From NCBI RefSeq assembly GCF_033568475.1, contig NC_133123.1, positions 137,166,242 to 137,230,241 on the forward strand: DNA of 64,000 nucleotides, read 5' to 3'. Positions 36,354 through 48,568 of the stretch are shown here, piece after piece (position 1 is the first letter of the stretch; every line of letters starts with the position of its first letter). A program made the translations under genes and the position numbers. Under the pieces are notes generated by a model. The model was not told where the DNA came from. It saw only the letters and a program-made list of their open reading frames with translations, and searched no databases. The stretch is from Henckelia pumila (lineage: Eukaryota; Streptophyta; Magnoliopsida; Lamiales; Gesneriaceae).

Positions 36354-38154
36354 CTACAAATCAGGAAAGGAGTCAAATGCATTATAGGAGAAGCTAATTG
36401 TGTCTTCATATGGATGCTCCATCACTTCTCTCTCAAAGCTTTTCCAATCGTTGAAACGATTGCCAAACTCCATTATTTTCTCATCTTCCAACCCTTCGTT
36501 TTCCGCCACTCCATGCTCCAAGTTGTTGCTATCATTAGTGGTTGGAAAGCTTGTAGAAATCGAAGGGCTATCGAGCTTCGGAAGCTCGACTATCGGGTTC
36601 GGATCGAAAGGGCCGTCGACAGCAGCACTTGTCCCTTGTTGAAACGGATGAAAACTTGTCCCACAATTATGCAAAATTGTGCTACTACTTGGAGTAGTGC
36701 TCGAGATTATTAAAGATGCGGCTGACATATTCATTTGATTCATGTTGTAGTAGTTATTTGGGTTGCTCCAAGATTCGAACCGTTGGTTTTGGGTCGGATT
36801 CGGCTTCTTGAAAGCCCGACAGACCACCCATCCTTCCTCCTGTTACGTTGCATGAATCAAATAATTATCAGCTAGCATGCATTTAATATTTTACATATAT
36901 ATAAAAAGTATACTATACAAATAAATCATAATTTCTACTAAAAGTTGATGTGTATGTATGTATACATGCATGCATGCCCCGTATTCGGGTGCCTAGAATT
37001 CGCTAGCTAGTATATGTATGTGATATTAATATGTCCGAATTAACCTGCGGAGGTCCATGTTCAGATGTTTGGAGGCGATATTCGTGCATGATCCAATCGG
37101 TTTTTCGCCCGTTGGGAGCTCGTCCTTTGTAAAAGACCAACGTTTTCCTCATTCCTATGATCCTTTCGTTGGACAGAACTGCCATGTCCCTACCCGTGGC
37201 CTTCCAGAAACCTGTGGTCGTCGCGCGGTTGGTTCGCGTCCCCGTCGGGTACTTTCTGTCTTTGTGACTGAAGAAATACCACTCATTCCTTTCTTCATGT
37301 CCCAGTTTGCACTTATCTGATCAGCAGCTATGCATTAGTTTTGAATTTCAAGCTGCTAGCTAGACATGCAGGATTTATATATAAATTTTTTTGAATATGT
37401 ATTTATTACAAAACCATATTAAGTGTTAGAATTACTTTAACATGCATGGGTGACAATGGATTTTTTTGGTAATCACGCATAAAATATATATACATGGAAA
37501 TTACTTTGATTAAATATTTATTCGAGTTTGGTTTAGGTTTCATTAAAAACCGAATAAGACATTACATAGTATTTTATACTTTAATATAATAAAATATGAT
37601 CTCATTCCTAATATTCACACAAATGCAAATTTAATTAAAATTCATAAAATTTTATTTAACAAAATGATACATTAATATTCGACATATGTAATCACCTCGA
37701 AACACAAATCCAAACATAACTTTTCACCATACAAATTTTGTCTCCGATCTATTTAATTTTCCTAAAGCATTTAAAAAAAAAAAAAAAAAAAGAAGCCAAA
37801 ACCAAACACTCAGAGGTTTCGTGATTATTAATTACACTGGTTTTGTTACCATATCTTGGCATCTTATTCAAAAACCAATAAAAAATGGAAAGGAAATGGG
37901 GAATTGATTGATTAATCAAGAATATTCATGATAAATCACAATATATATGAATTCATTCACTAGTTAATTAAATTCAGTCAAAATAATACGTACGTACCTT
38001 GAATGTCCCAAGGCTCCATTTTATAGAGATCAATTTCAATTATCACATCCATATCGATTTTCAAAGAGCTGATCTTTCTTTTGAGATAGTAGCCGACGAG
38101 TTCTTCTTCCGTCGGGTGGAATCGGAATCCCGGAGGTATACATGAATATTCCAT
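36354..38154 (-). CDS. VND7: NAC transcription factor, VND7-like (vascular-related NAC domain)
   Basis: Exons 38154-37998, 37316-37045 and 36839-36354 join in frame to 304 aa. The three-exon layout, with introns inside the NAC domain, is typical. Subdomain A is [21 protein letters not shown], followed by [72 protein letters not shown] and [13 protein letters not shown]. The [15 protein letters not shown] and C-terminal [10 protein letters not shown] segments match VND7/NAC030 in my memory better than other VNDs. VND7 switches on xylem vessel differentiation and secondary wall genes in the nucleus. One oddity is that the WKATGRDK signature reads WKATGRDM here, with the usual lysine replaced by methionine. 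The start is the ATG at 38154 because upstream codons lack an ATG. Confidence 0.87.
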
Positions 38155-40030
38155 AATTCCTAGCAAAAAGCAACAAAAAATTTAAATGACACAAATTAGA
38201 TTATGTTTACAGAGAAAAGAACTAACTACTAATAAAAATGAAGTTTTGAAAGCACCCGGAAGGTATTGTGGATATATCTTTTCTTGTTTAGGTTATTTGT
38301 AAAGTTACTTTAATTTTGAAAGACATTCCCCTTGATGAAAAATGACACAAAATCGAAGAGAGTGAACTTCACACAACTCTGCGATATGTATAGCATTAAT
38401 CTGCCATGATTCATTTCATGTGATATCCATTCGTGAGCATAGTGGAGTGACATAAACATATTGTCCCAAAATGGTTGCTATATGATTCGAGATCGTTATT
38501 AGATTGATCAAACTTGCTGTAATTATTATTATTTTTTTAAAAAAAAGAATTTCATTTACAGTCAATGAATTATAATACAAATATAATTTAGATCAAGATG
38601 ATTAATATTGAATTTAAAAGGAAAAAAAGAAAAAGAAAAATAAAAAGACCATATATGGTATTTAATGGATACAAATATATTGGCTAGTGATTAAATTGAG
38701 ACGAAGTATATAGAACACAAAAGCCGAGGCCGTAAAAATGGACTTTTTGAGAGTAATGGGCATGTTCGTTTTCTTTGAGTGCATTCCACTACATGCTTTC
38801 TTTCTTTAAATAGTGGATATGGGTTTTGCACACCTCATATTCTTGTTGCATAATTTACGAATTGGGAAACATCATTGAACGTATAATTTAATGTATTATC
38901 TATATTTTTATATAATTAATTACTTACCTAGCTAGATAATTAATCAAGTCTTGGTCTCTTGTTTGTGCTTGTTTTATTTCAATTTATTGAATTATGTATT
39001 TAAAAATTATAACGTATGATACATCGTAAAATCAAAAGTATTAATATTTGTATATATAGAATGGAGTGTTTCCTGTATATGCATAATAAGTTAAATATCA
39101 AGTCCTAACTCCTACGTACCTAGCTAGCTAGCTCACAAGAACCTTCAACTTCTTCCGTACGTGAAGATTAGACTAATTGTATATGGATGAAAAAAGATTT
39201 AGTCCAAAGTTCAATTAATGTAGTTAAAATAACAAAGAAAATTTTAAACATTTTCCCCTTTATTTGAGTAATAATTAGAAGTGATTTGCTAATTAACTTC
39301 CATGTTAGAGGATTAAGTTAAGGTGTGCTAATCACTTTCTAACTAGTTTAATTACTTTAAAAATAGCTCATTAAAAGCCATAGAATGGGCTTCGAACTGT
39401 CCAAGTCTAGCAAGCAATAAGATTTTGATTTAGAGAACGATACATTTGACTAAGAATTTTTTATAAACTAATAATGCTATGGTGGATTATCACTAACTAT
39501 GGGTGAGACCTCAACTCCATATATATACAATTATGCACACACATATATATATCATAGATTTCTTGATTCTTGACCCAAAAATTGTTAGCAAGACTCGTTT
39601 TAAAAACGTGAGGCGTGCGATCATCCTAAGTTTCTTATAGTGTTCATGCAGCATGAAATTGAAGAATCACTTCATTATTGAAGTTAAATCAAGTTCATGC
39701 ATTATCCTTTAGGCATCCAAATAACAGTATACATATGTTTGCTCAAGAAAATAAATCACTAACCTGCAGATCGATCGATATGTTCTTGATCGGCTGGGGA
39801 AGGAAAGGGGGAGATTTGAATCAGTTTTTGGAAGACTTATATAAGAGTGGAAAGGTATAAGGTTGGTGAAGTGAAGGGAATAAAATAATTTATTGAAGTG
39901 TATGATCATCAAATGTTGTTGGTGATAGGGTCGCGGATTGTCTATTTATAATTATACCATATAATATAATAATTAAGCAATTTCAAATAGCGAAAACATA
40001 ATATAATGTTTACAATTATTCTTATACACC
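38155..40030. other. Upstream region of the NAC gene and intergenic DNA
   Basis: No further gene is seen. The ORF at 39678-39860 has no recognisable product. Confidence 0.5.
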
Positions 40031-40963
40031 TAAGGGCTTTCCCAACCCAACACCAAATTGGTGTAAAACGCCAATTTGGTGTTGGGTTCATTCCTCCAAC
40101 CCAGCGCTATACTTAGCGCTATGTTGGAGGAATGCTACAGTGTTGCACCAAATTTGGTGCAACACTGTAGCAATTTGGTGCAACACTGTAGCAATAGCGT
40201 AGGATTTTCTTTTTTTTTTTTTTAATTTTTTCCTTTTTTTTTTTGTAATTGTATACGTTTGTTTTTTTTAAAAAATCTTTTTTCTTTTAAATTTTCATAT
40301 CTTTAAATTTAATATATTTCTTTTAATTTTTAATTTTAGGATATTTTGATTTAAAATTTTAATAATCAGATTATATTTTCAATAAATGTATAATTTTTTT
40401 AAAATTTTTTATAGATAATTACATCACCTGTTTATTCTTTTATAATATTATATTAATTAATAACATAATAATAAATTTATAAATTATTGTTTTTATAAAT
40501 ATTTTATGGAATAAATTAGTTAAAAACTTTATTTATGTAATAAATAACTAAATTTATGTTTTTAATTATAAAAAAATAATATTTTAATATAAATATTAAT
40601 TAAAATTTTACATAGAAAAAATTATGATACATTTTAAATAAACAGTTTTTTTTAAAAAGACTGAAATTATAAAGGCGTCCTACTACGTTTAGTAGGACGC
40701 GCATATTAAAAAAAATAAATTAGATTTTTTATGTAGAAATTATTATTTAGATATTAATGATATTTAATTATTATGTTAAAAATATTTGGTGGAATAAATT
40801 AGTTGTTGTAAATAAAATAATAGAAAATATTTCGAGAATATTCTTTTTAGTGTAGAGTTTAGAGTGAATGGGTTGGAGATGGTTTTTGTATTTGGTGTAG
40901 GAATTACACTATCTTGGAGTTAGTGTTACACCAAGATAGCGTAATGAGTTGGAGATGGCCTAA
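40031..40963. mobile_element. PIF/Harbinger-like MITE, TSD TAA
   Basis: The element runs 40034-40960 (927 bp). The left end is GGGCTTTCCCAACCCAACACC. The right end inverted is GGCCATCTCCAACTCATTACG, matching at most positions. A TAA triplet flanks both ends (40031-40033 and 40961-40963), as expected for PIF/Harbinger. The ends carry sub-repeats such as TTGGTGCAACACTGTAGCAA twice near 40150-40195. There is no transposase. A small GTCCTACTACG...AGTAGGACG hairpin lies near 40678-40700. Confidence 0.8.
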
Positions 40964-43957
40964 AGGCCTACAAAATATTTATTTATAACTAAAGATCATA
41001 CAAGGGATATATGAAGGGACGACTCGGTAGCTATTTGGCGGCATGAAATTTAACAACAAAACGTGCATTAAATTATAGCTATAAAAATTTTAAATTAATT
41101 CTATTTGGATAATTGATTAGCTATGTTAAGGCTAGGCATTTTGTTTCGGAGGATTAATATATATACATAGTATTGATTACGCGTGATGTGTAGGAGGCAG
41201 ATAAATAAATATATAGTTTAATATATGAAATTAATTAAAGACTTGTTTGGACGGCGGCGTGACACCAAATCTCACGCCACCCCCAATAATCCAGGTTTTG
41301 GTTTTGCTATTTGCAGTCATACTAATATCTATTCCAGATATTTGTCTGAATTAAATATCAATAATAGTTTGCCTCGGTTTATTTTAAGAAACTTATACTT
41401 TAAAATAAACAATACAATCCTAGTTGAAATTATATACTTCTTCCGTCTAGATTATATATTTTTTGGATAAAATGAGAATTTTTTTTAAATTTATTCCCAA
41501 ACATTTTTTTAAATCTGTATGAAAATACATATTTATTTATATATCCTTGAGACTGAAAGATGGAGAATAATATTCGTTAAATTTAATTACAGTATTTTGA
41601 TTTAAATTAAAATTAGGTATGGACTAGCTCGGTCATTGTCTCTTTGTTGCGCCGCCCTTTCACAGTAACACCATTAATCAGCGGCCACGTGTAATAAGCC
41701 CAGCTGTCTGCTTCCTAAACCTAATCATTTGTTCTCAATGCAACCGAGGATTACTATCGGGAAATTAACTGAATGTTAATGACATATTATTTGATCTTGT
41801 TAGATCGGAAATGTTATATGAATTCATTGGTATTTTTTTATTTTTAAATGAGATGTTGGTTGTATCGAGAGTTTTGCACGTAAGATTAATCAATATTTTT
41901 TTTTAAGTAAAATGTTCGTTCAAACATGTATCTTATATCTCTTCAATTTTGGTATAGAACCATGCATCCTACCGGCTGCACCCATCTCTTATGAGCTCAA
42001 ACAATAGTAAATATGATTTGGAATTCAAATTTTGTTTACATATCTAGTGAAAATTAACATCGATCACCACAACACGTAAAATTTTATTTTGTTCTATTAT
42101 ATTCAGTTGCACATAGATCTACTTACCTTGAGTGTGTCTCAAGAGATAAGCAACGGTTATTTTTTAATGTCTGTTCTAAAATACGATAGATATTATTATT
42201 TTTAAAATAAGTACAAAACTTATATTTTTAAATGGGCAACTTAGACAAAGGACCCGACCAGCCTGATATATAAAATTATTAATACAGATGGTTAAGCCTT
42301 TAAACGTTTTATTACTTAGTGTGGACCATATTTGTTTGAGATTAAAAAAAATTAATTTTTTTCAGCTACATTAAACTAATATATAAAGCAATATTCAATT
42401 TGAGGCTACTTCCTCGTCAAGTTTGAAAACTTTAATTTAATTATCGATTGGATTTGGAGGTTCACAGGTAATTATATAGTTTGAAAGATTAATTGATCAC
42501 AGTGCAAGATTAATTAATGGATTAACTGGCAATGAATTAGGAATCGAAACTAATACGTACTTAATTACTAAGTGCGAACTTATCCTTAATTATTAAATAT
42601 ACAAGTTCGGGGGCTTTTTGCCACTTTGTGTGTTCTTTTTAAGAGTACGGAACATAAATTTAAATACAATAATGTGTGATTAAATTAAAGAACGCTTAAC
42701 TTTTACCATATATATATATCCTAAGAATAATTAACATAGTTCAGTTTTATACATATAATAATACACACACTCTTCATGCGTGTCAAAAAATCATTTATTG
42801 GATCCAGTTTTGGATATATAATACATACAACCATTTAATCAAAACTTATAAGAGAATATTCACATGGAGTGCTCCATAATTTTTTAATTAGATGGTCGCG
42901 CGTATCACATACAAGAACAAGTACGTACCAACCATTTGTCTTAAGGGTAGAACGAAATTTTCCGTCATCTTACAAAAAATTAACGAATTTGGACCGATTT
43001 TACTAGGGCTTTGATACATACGTACAAGAACAAGTACCAACTATTTGTCTTAAGGGTAGCACGAAATTTTCCGTATTCCTACAAAAAAAAATTAACGAAT
43101 TCGGACCGACTTTACTAGGGCTTTAATGAGAATTCTAATCAATGGAGAGGCGAAGTAAGCTTTCGGAATGGATGTTGACAAGTGTGGTAAAAGTAGAACG
43201 AAAAGTGTTGGTTTCAACTCATGAAATTCTCTTACGCATGGCTATATCAACTTTTGTTTTAGTCACTCAATTGCCTAATACTATCGAATATCATTAATCC
43301 TTAAAGTTTATTTTCAATTAAGAAAACCTTTTTTGGACATATGGTTCCACATTCATTAGCATGCAAAATATAGGAAGCTTTCAACATTTTTATCACTCCT
43401 CCCGAAAAAAATACTTTTGTTGTTCAAAGTATGTTAACTTTACCTAAAGAAACCGGAATTTCTGCATATTAATTATAAGAATAACAAAATTTTATTTGTA
43501 TACCCTAAAAAAATGGACAATTTTTTTTAAAATTTCTTTCGAAATTAAATATGATGGTTGTTTCCTCGCTCCATCAATTGGAAATCAGCTTTTTTTTTCC
43601 CCCTTTACAGAACAACATCAGATTATTACAACCCTTGAAACAATTATAATTATAATATTGTTCCATAATTTAAAATTTGATTGGTTGGCCATAATTAATA
43701 AATAAATTAAGACGTGGACCCTGGAATTTGCTAAGCAATTAATCCACTGTACAGTGTCCGTCAAGATTTGCTGCAGCAATCGATATTCTTTGTAGCCCTT
43801 TCCGAGTCCGAAAAGGTGATGCCCCCAAATAGAGCTTCGCATGTAGAAAACAACAATATATATGCATGGGGTCTTCAAGCTCAAGATTCAGTACTCATCA
43901 AAGTATCAAACTTATATATAACTTTCCGATGCACAACATGTAAATTATTAATTAATA
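40964..43957. other. AT-rich intergenic stretch with one tandem duplication
   Basis: No gene is visible. A block of about 105 bp (about 42913-43018) is repeated at about 43022-43126, with a few differences; both contain CATTTGTCTTAAGGGTAG-like and TTTACTAGGGCTTT landmarks. The sequence between 43760 and 43957 may be the eroded left part of the CACTA relic. Confidence 0.5.
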
Positions 43958-45952
43958 ATGCTAGAGGCAAAGATGCTAATTTCTGAACAAGATGCACGCA
44001 TGGCAGAGCAAGATGCACGCATACAGAAACTTGAAGAAATGTTCAGAAAAGGTGCATGCGACATTGAGGTTGATGAAAAAGGAAGTTGCTCAGTGAGGTT
44101 ACCTCCCATGAGTGAAGATAAGATCAAAACAGAAAAGAGTGTCCCAAATTATGAAACTTTGATTGATGATGACATGAAAGTTTTGAGCAAGGATGAGTAT
44201 CTTCAGGTATATGTTTGTTTAATTGTGGTTACATTACTTGATATTATTGCAAGAATATGTTGCATCAATTTATAACATGATTGATTGTCTTCTAGGGTAA
44301 GCCGGTTGCTTTGACATTGGTTTCTAAGACCAATGTTGTTGCCTATGGTACAATTGTTGATGTCAATGGGGCTGGCAAGTTACTTCATGGTGCTCCATTA
44401 CCCATGAATTGCATGCGCGTCTCCATTGATGAGGCTGTGGAGAAATCAGCACTGTTGCCATTTCCAATACCAAACGAATGTGATACTGTTGGTGATGCTA
44501 TATGAACTCATGTGGCTTGGCCTGCACACTTGGTAGTGATGAAAGATGAGGTAAAAATGTTGGTTCGGGTTAGTTAATATATAAGATTTTTTCAGAGTTG
44601 TAATATGTTCAGTTTCAGGGCGTATCCATCCTTTTTTCACCACTTACATATTTACATGTGCGATTTTCAGAAGCCTCAAAGGAATAAAATTGTTGAGAAA
44701 AAAAGTAATCCTGTTTTGCCATCCAATGTGTCGAGATCATTGCATATTTTGTACTGTTATGCTAAGCGTGGGCTGGAAATACCTGGAAAACATATATCAA
44801 TGTTTCTTGATCATGATTTATTTGACGATGAGTACGAACTACTTGTGGACCTTGAAGATATCACACCTTTTTATCTGTTGGAGCCAATATCTGCCAATTG
44901 TATAGTTGTTTACATGTGGTAAGTTTTCGATTAAATTTAAGTTTTTTTCTTTGAATTGTTTAGCATATATTTTGTATAAAATTCATTAATCTGGTAACAT
45001 TTTTCTGTTCAAATGGCAGGATTCTCTTCAAAAAGATGAAAAAAGATAACAAGGTCGAAAAATTTAGATTTATGAATCCACACACCATCCCAGTCATGCC
45101 ATATGTATCCAAACTTGATAAAAATGAAAAAATTGAACACTTGAATAGCTGGGCAAGTGTTTTGGCAGATAGGCTAAGTGGTGCAGCAAGAAATCAATTA
45201 GTTTTGGTGCCATACAATGTTGGGTAAATCAGAAATATAATATCACTTATAATTGATTTTTTTCAACAATTTTGCGAAACGTGTTAATTGACTATCTATT
45301 TTGTGCCTATAGTTGTCATTGGATTCTCACTGTCATCGATCCTTATGTGGAGGTGGTTTATTTGTTGGATTCACTTAGTCATCGCAATCGCTATGAGGAC
45401 TGGAATATGTAGTGGATATGTGAGTATATATTTTTTTCTTAATTAAGCATTTAATTTAGCCAATGGAACACTCATGTCGAATCTTGTTGCTATATGAAGG
45501 AGCTTGAGATTGTTTAATTCGAACAAGGAGAGGAAAGGGAAAAAAAAGCCTACATGGGAAGTGATAAAGGTATTTTTTATATATGTTTATCTGCGATAAA
45601 TTGACAAATATTTATACATGTATTAATCATTGACAATTTTTTGATAATATAGGGTCCTCGCCAACCAGATGCAAAACAGTGTGGGTATTATTTGATGAGG
45701 TTTATGAAAGAAATTGTTGAAGGAAATGCTACCAGTGATAATGATTCACTTTCCTCAATAGTATACTTGACATATTCTCAATCTTCTCAAATAAGTGTGT
45801 TTATATCATGTTTTTTCTTCATTATTGTTTTTTTTACTAATATAATTTGAGTTTGTTCACAGTTCATGAAAACAGTTTACTCTAATGAAGAAATTGATGA
45901 AGTGCGATCCGAATGGGCGGAATGCGTACTAGACTATATTAATTATGACTAG
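43958..45952 (+). pseudogene. Ulp1/C48-type protease pseudogene of a CACTA transposon
   Basis: Exon-like blocks at 43958-44206, 44296-44550, 44671-44918, 45020-45223, 45313-45419, about 45654-45760 and 45863-45952 connect through GT-AG borders. The first has a short heptad repeat (EQDAR). The end is a Ulp1-like cysteine protease fold. All three catalytic positions are visible: H in GCHW (about 45318), D in VVYLLDSL (about 45373) and C in DAKQCGYY (about 45683). Proteins of this kind occur in plant CACTA elements. In-frame stops TGA (44503-44505) and TAG (45410-45412) break it. No TNP2 transposase ORF is present. It is probably non-functional. Confidence 0.75.
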
Positions 45953-47550
45953 GTATGTTTAATTAATATTGTTTTATTTTCTTATTGTTCACTTTTGCTT
46001 AATGAGTTTTTATTTTCTTCTGTGATAATCGACTCTTGTTTTTTTATTAAGTTCCCTGCACATAATGTGTTGTTGATTAATGATGGTTCTCTAACGAGTT
46101 GTACTTTCTATGCGTGACTTCCTGAAAATCACATTATCATTGTGCATCGTTATAATCTTCGAGTAAAATAAATTTGGGAGAGGTCTGGACTCTGTAAAAA
46201 GCTTAAGATTGAAATTTCTTTTCTTTTGTAAAAGATTAATTAAAAGGTGCATAAATAAAACACTAGCTAGGAGAGGTCTGGACTCTGGAATTAATGGGAA
46301 CTATCCTTCATTAATGTTTTAGCTCTCCTAAGTAAAGACTATTTTTTGAGGAGAAATCTCACATGTTCTTGACCAGGTGCTTTCGTTAGATAATGCATCA
46401 TGATTTGGAATTTTGGATGCTTTTTGGTAGTGTCAATGTCTAGGTCTGTAAGACACTTTGTTTTGTGCTGTAACATCTACCTTGAATGAGGCAATTGACA
46501 AATCTATTATTGAGACACACACATACACACAAGATTTTAGTGTGAACAAGTTCACTTCTTATAGTGATTATGCTATTACTCATGCATGTGTAACTACAGG
46601 TTTCTGACTCCAATTTCTGTTGTTCCTTTGGTGGCTCTTGTCGTTTTTGGGCTCTATGAGCTTGGATTCCCTAAGGTACGAACAAGGCCTAACTAGCTGC
46701 ATAGGATCTTTAGTCAACTTTTAGTTAAAATGAAATATGTTGTAGAATAGGAGAGACTAAATATGCATAGCTTATTTTACATGTACCTAAAATAATGTTT
46801 ATTTGCTTATGATATCAAACAAAAAGGCAGATCCATGCTAATATGAATTAAAGTTGGGAGGCTAGCTTATTAAGATGTGAAGTGGAACTTGAAATGGTGT
46901 GTGGTTTGAGTTATTGGGATGTTGTGGAGTGGAACTTGAAAGTGCCAAATCCATGGTTTAGCTTGTGGCCTGTGGGTTGGTCGGAGCCCACAGTTTGTCA
47001 ACTGTGCCTACTATATTTTATGAATTCAATACAAATGCAAAAATGAGTTGAATAAAATCTGCATTGCCTTCCCTTTTGGAGTTGCTGAGTTTTTTTCTTT
47101 TATTTTTTTCCATGACAAGCGAGATATTAGTTTGATAGTTGAGATTGGATTCCATGTTTAAATTGGTCTAAGATTTTGTTGATAATTTTGGACTGAGAAT
47201 GTGTTTTCTTGTAGGTAACTCGGGAGTAATGCATAAGGGATTTTGATGCAAGGATTGAGCTGTGTTTCAGATTGCTTTGGTAATACGTAGAAGTCATCTC
47301 GTGAACATCGTTATCAAAAACAAACACATGATGATTTATGTTTTGATACAACCATCTTTTGGAACTACTTTTGTTACATTTATATTATATTAGATGAGAT
47401 ATTTTGAGTTTCGACTACGTAGTATTATCTTCCAAATTAGATGTGTGTAACTATTTTGGAACTTGAATATTTTCATGGATTCAATGTAGTAAATATTTTA
47501 TTTTATATTGATTTCTTTATTAATATTTATAGTTCGTATGAAGATTAATT
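45953..47550. other. Interior of the CACTA relic, no ORF
   Basis: No coding region was recognised. The words GGAGAGGTCTGGACTCTG occur twice (near 46173 and 46270). Confidence 0.4.
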
Positions 47551-48026
47551 ATGCAACGGTTTTAATGACTCCAAATACAACTGATTTATGTTATTGCCAA
47601 AACCGTTGTCATATATCACAAATGACAACGGATATACACTGTTGCAAAAACCGTTGTCGTCATTCAAAAACGACAACGGATATACACTGTTGCAAAACCG
47701 TTCTTGTAATCCACAAACGACAACGGATATAAACTGTTGCAAATATGTTGTCCTAAGCCATAAACAACAACGGATATAAACTTTACAAAACCGTTGTCTT
47801 AAATAGTCAATGACAACGGATTTACACTGTTGCAGAACCGTTGTCTTTGGAAACTTACGACAACGGTTACAAACTGTTGCAAAACCGTTGTAGTAGGATG
47901 GCTACGACAACGGATATAAACCGTTGTTATAGGACACGCTTTTTACAACGCCCCCAGTTACAACGGTTTTAATCCCCCTACGACAACGGATAATATCCGT
48001 TATCGTTTTGCAATTTTCTTGTAGTG
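47551..48026 (+). mobile_element. CACTA right end with subterminal GACAACGG repeats
   Basis: At least seven units of about 55-60 bp carry AACCGTTGT and GACAACGGAT in alternating orientation. The terminus reads CAATTTTCTTGTAGTG at 48026, the inverted form of CACTACAAGAAAATTG. The next triplet is TTA. No matching left end was found, so the element is truncated or its left end is lost. The subterminal word is shared with the element at 12708-13391. Confidence 0.8.
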
Positions 48027-48139
48027 TTTATAAACTTAATTTTTAATCCCCGCGGCATGGATTTGCTCGAATCCGGTTTCGAATGTGAACATTAAAGAGA
48101 GAAAAAGGAAGCACAATCATTTTCATTAATTCATTGGAA

Positions 48140-48145
<6 letters not shown>

Positions 48146-48180
<35 letters not shown>
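48146..48180. repeat. (TA)n microsatellite
   Basis: A pure TA tract of about 35 bp. Confidence 0.9.
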
Positions 48181-48183
<3 letters not shown>

Positions 48184-48345
48184 TGAACATATCTATATCT
48201 GAACAAAGCCTGAAGAGATTCGATTGCGGAGCATCGATTAGTTTGAACTCTTCGGGTACAAAATCATTGAACTCGTATTTATCACAAGATAAATAACTTT
48301 GAATTGTTCTTTATTTTAAAAAAATATTTTTAATTCACTTGTGAA

Positions 48346-48348
<3 letters not shown>

Positions 48349-48420
<72 letters not shown>
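48349..48420. repeat. (TA)n microsatellite
   Basis: A 72-base TA tract on the left of Micron-like copy 2. The poly-Ile/Tyr ORFs across it are artefacts. Confidence 0.95.
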
Positions 48421-48424
<4 letters not shown>

Positions 48425-48568
48425 TTCTTTTATGGTGCCCAACACTATATGTCCACTTCATGTCCACCATGTACAATAGATGAGTTGATCGGTACAGTAG
48501 ATGAGTTGACTTGTATATGGTGGGCATGAAATTGACATATAGTGTTGGGCACCATAAAAGAACTCTAT
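48419..48568. mobile_element. Micron-like foldback element inside (TA)n, copy 2
   Basis: Inverted repeats of about 35 bp are almost perfect: TATAGAGTTCTTTTATGGTG at the left and its complement, CACCATAAAAGAACTCTATA, at the right. The centre has two copies of an AGATGAGTTGA unit. It is closely related to 25159-25300 and has no coding capacity. The long TA tract lies on its left; a few TA units lie on its right. Confidence 0.8.

Noticed and set aside
37057-37320. 87-aa ORF on the plus strand
   Set aside because: It is antisense to the second NAC exon, which has clear domain coding on the minus strand.
42900-43130. Possible pair of transposon terminal repeats
   Set aside because: The two copies are direct and adjacent with no spacer or ends, so they are a tandem duplication.
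47551-48026. Regularly spaced repeats resembling a CRISPR array
   Set aside because: The repeats alternate in orientation, vary in spacing and lie at a CACTA terminus in plant DNA. They are transposon subterminal repeats.
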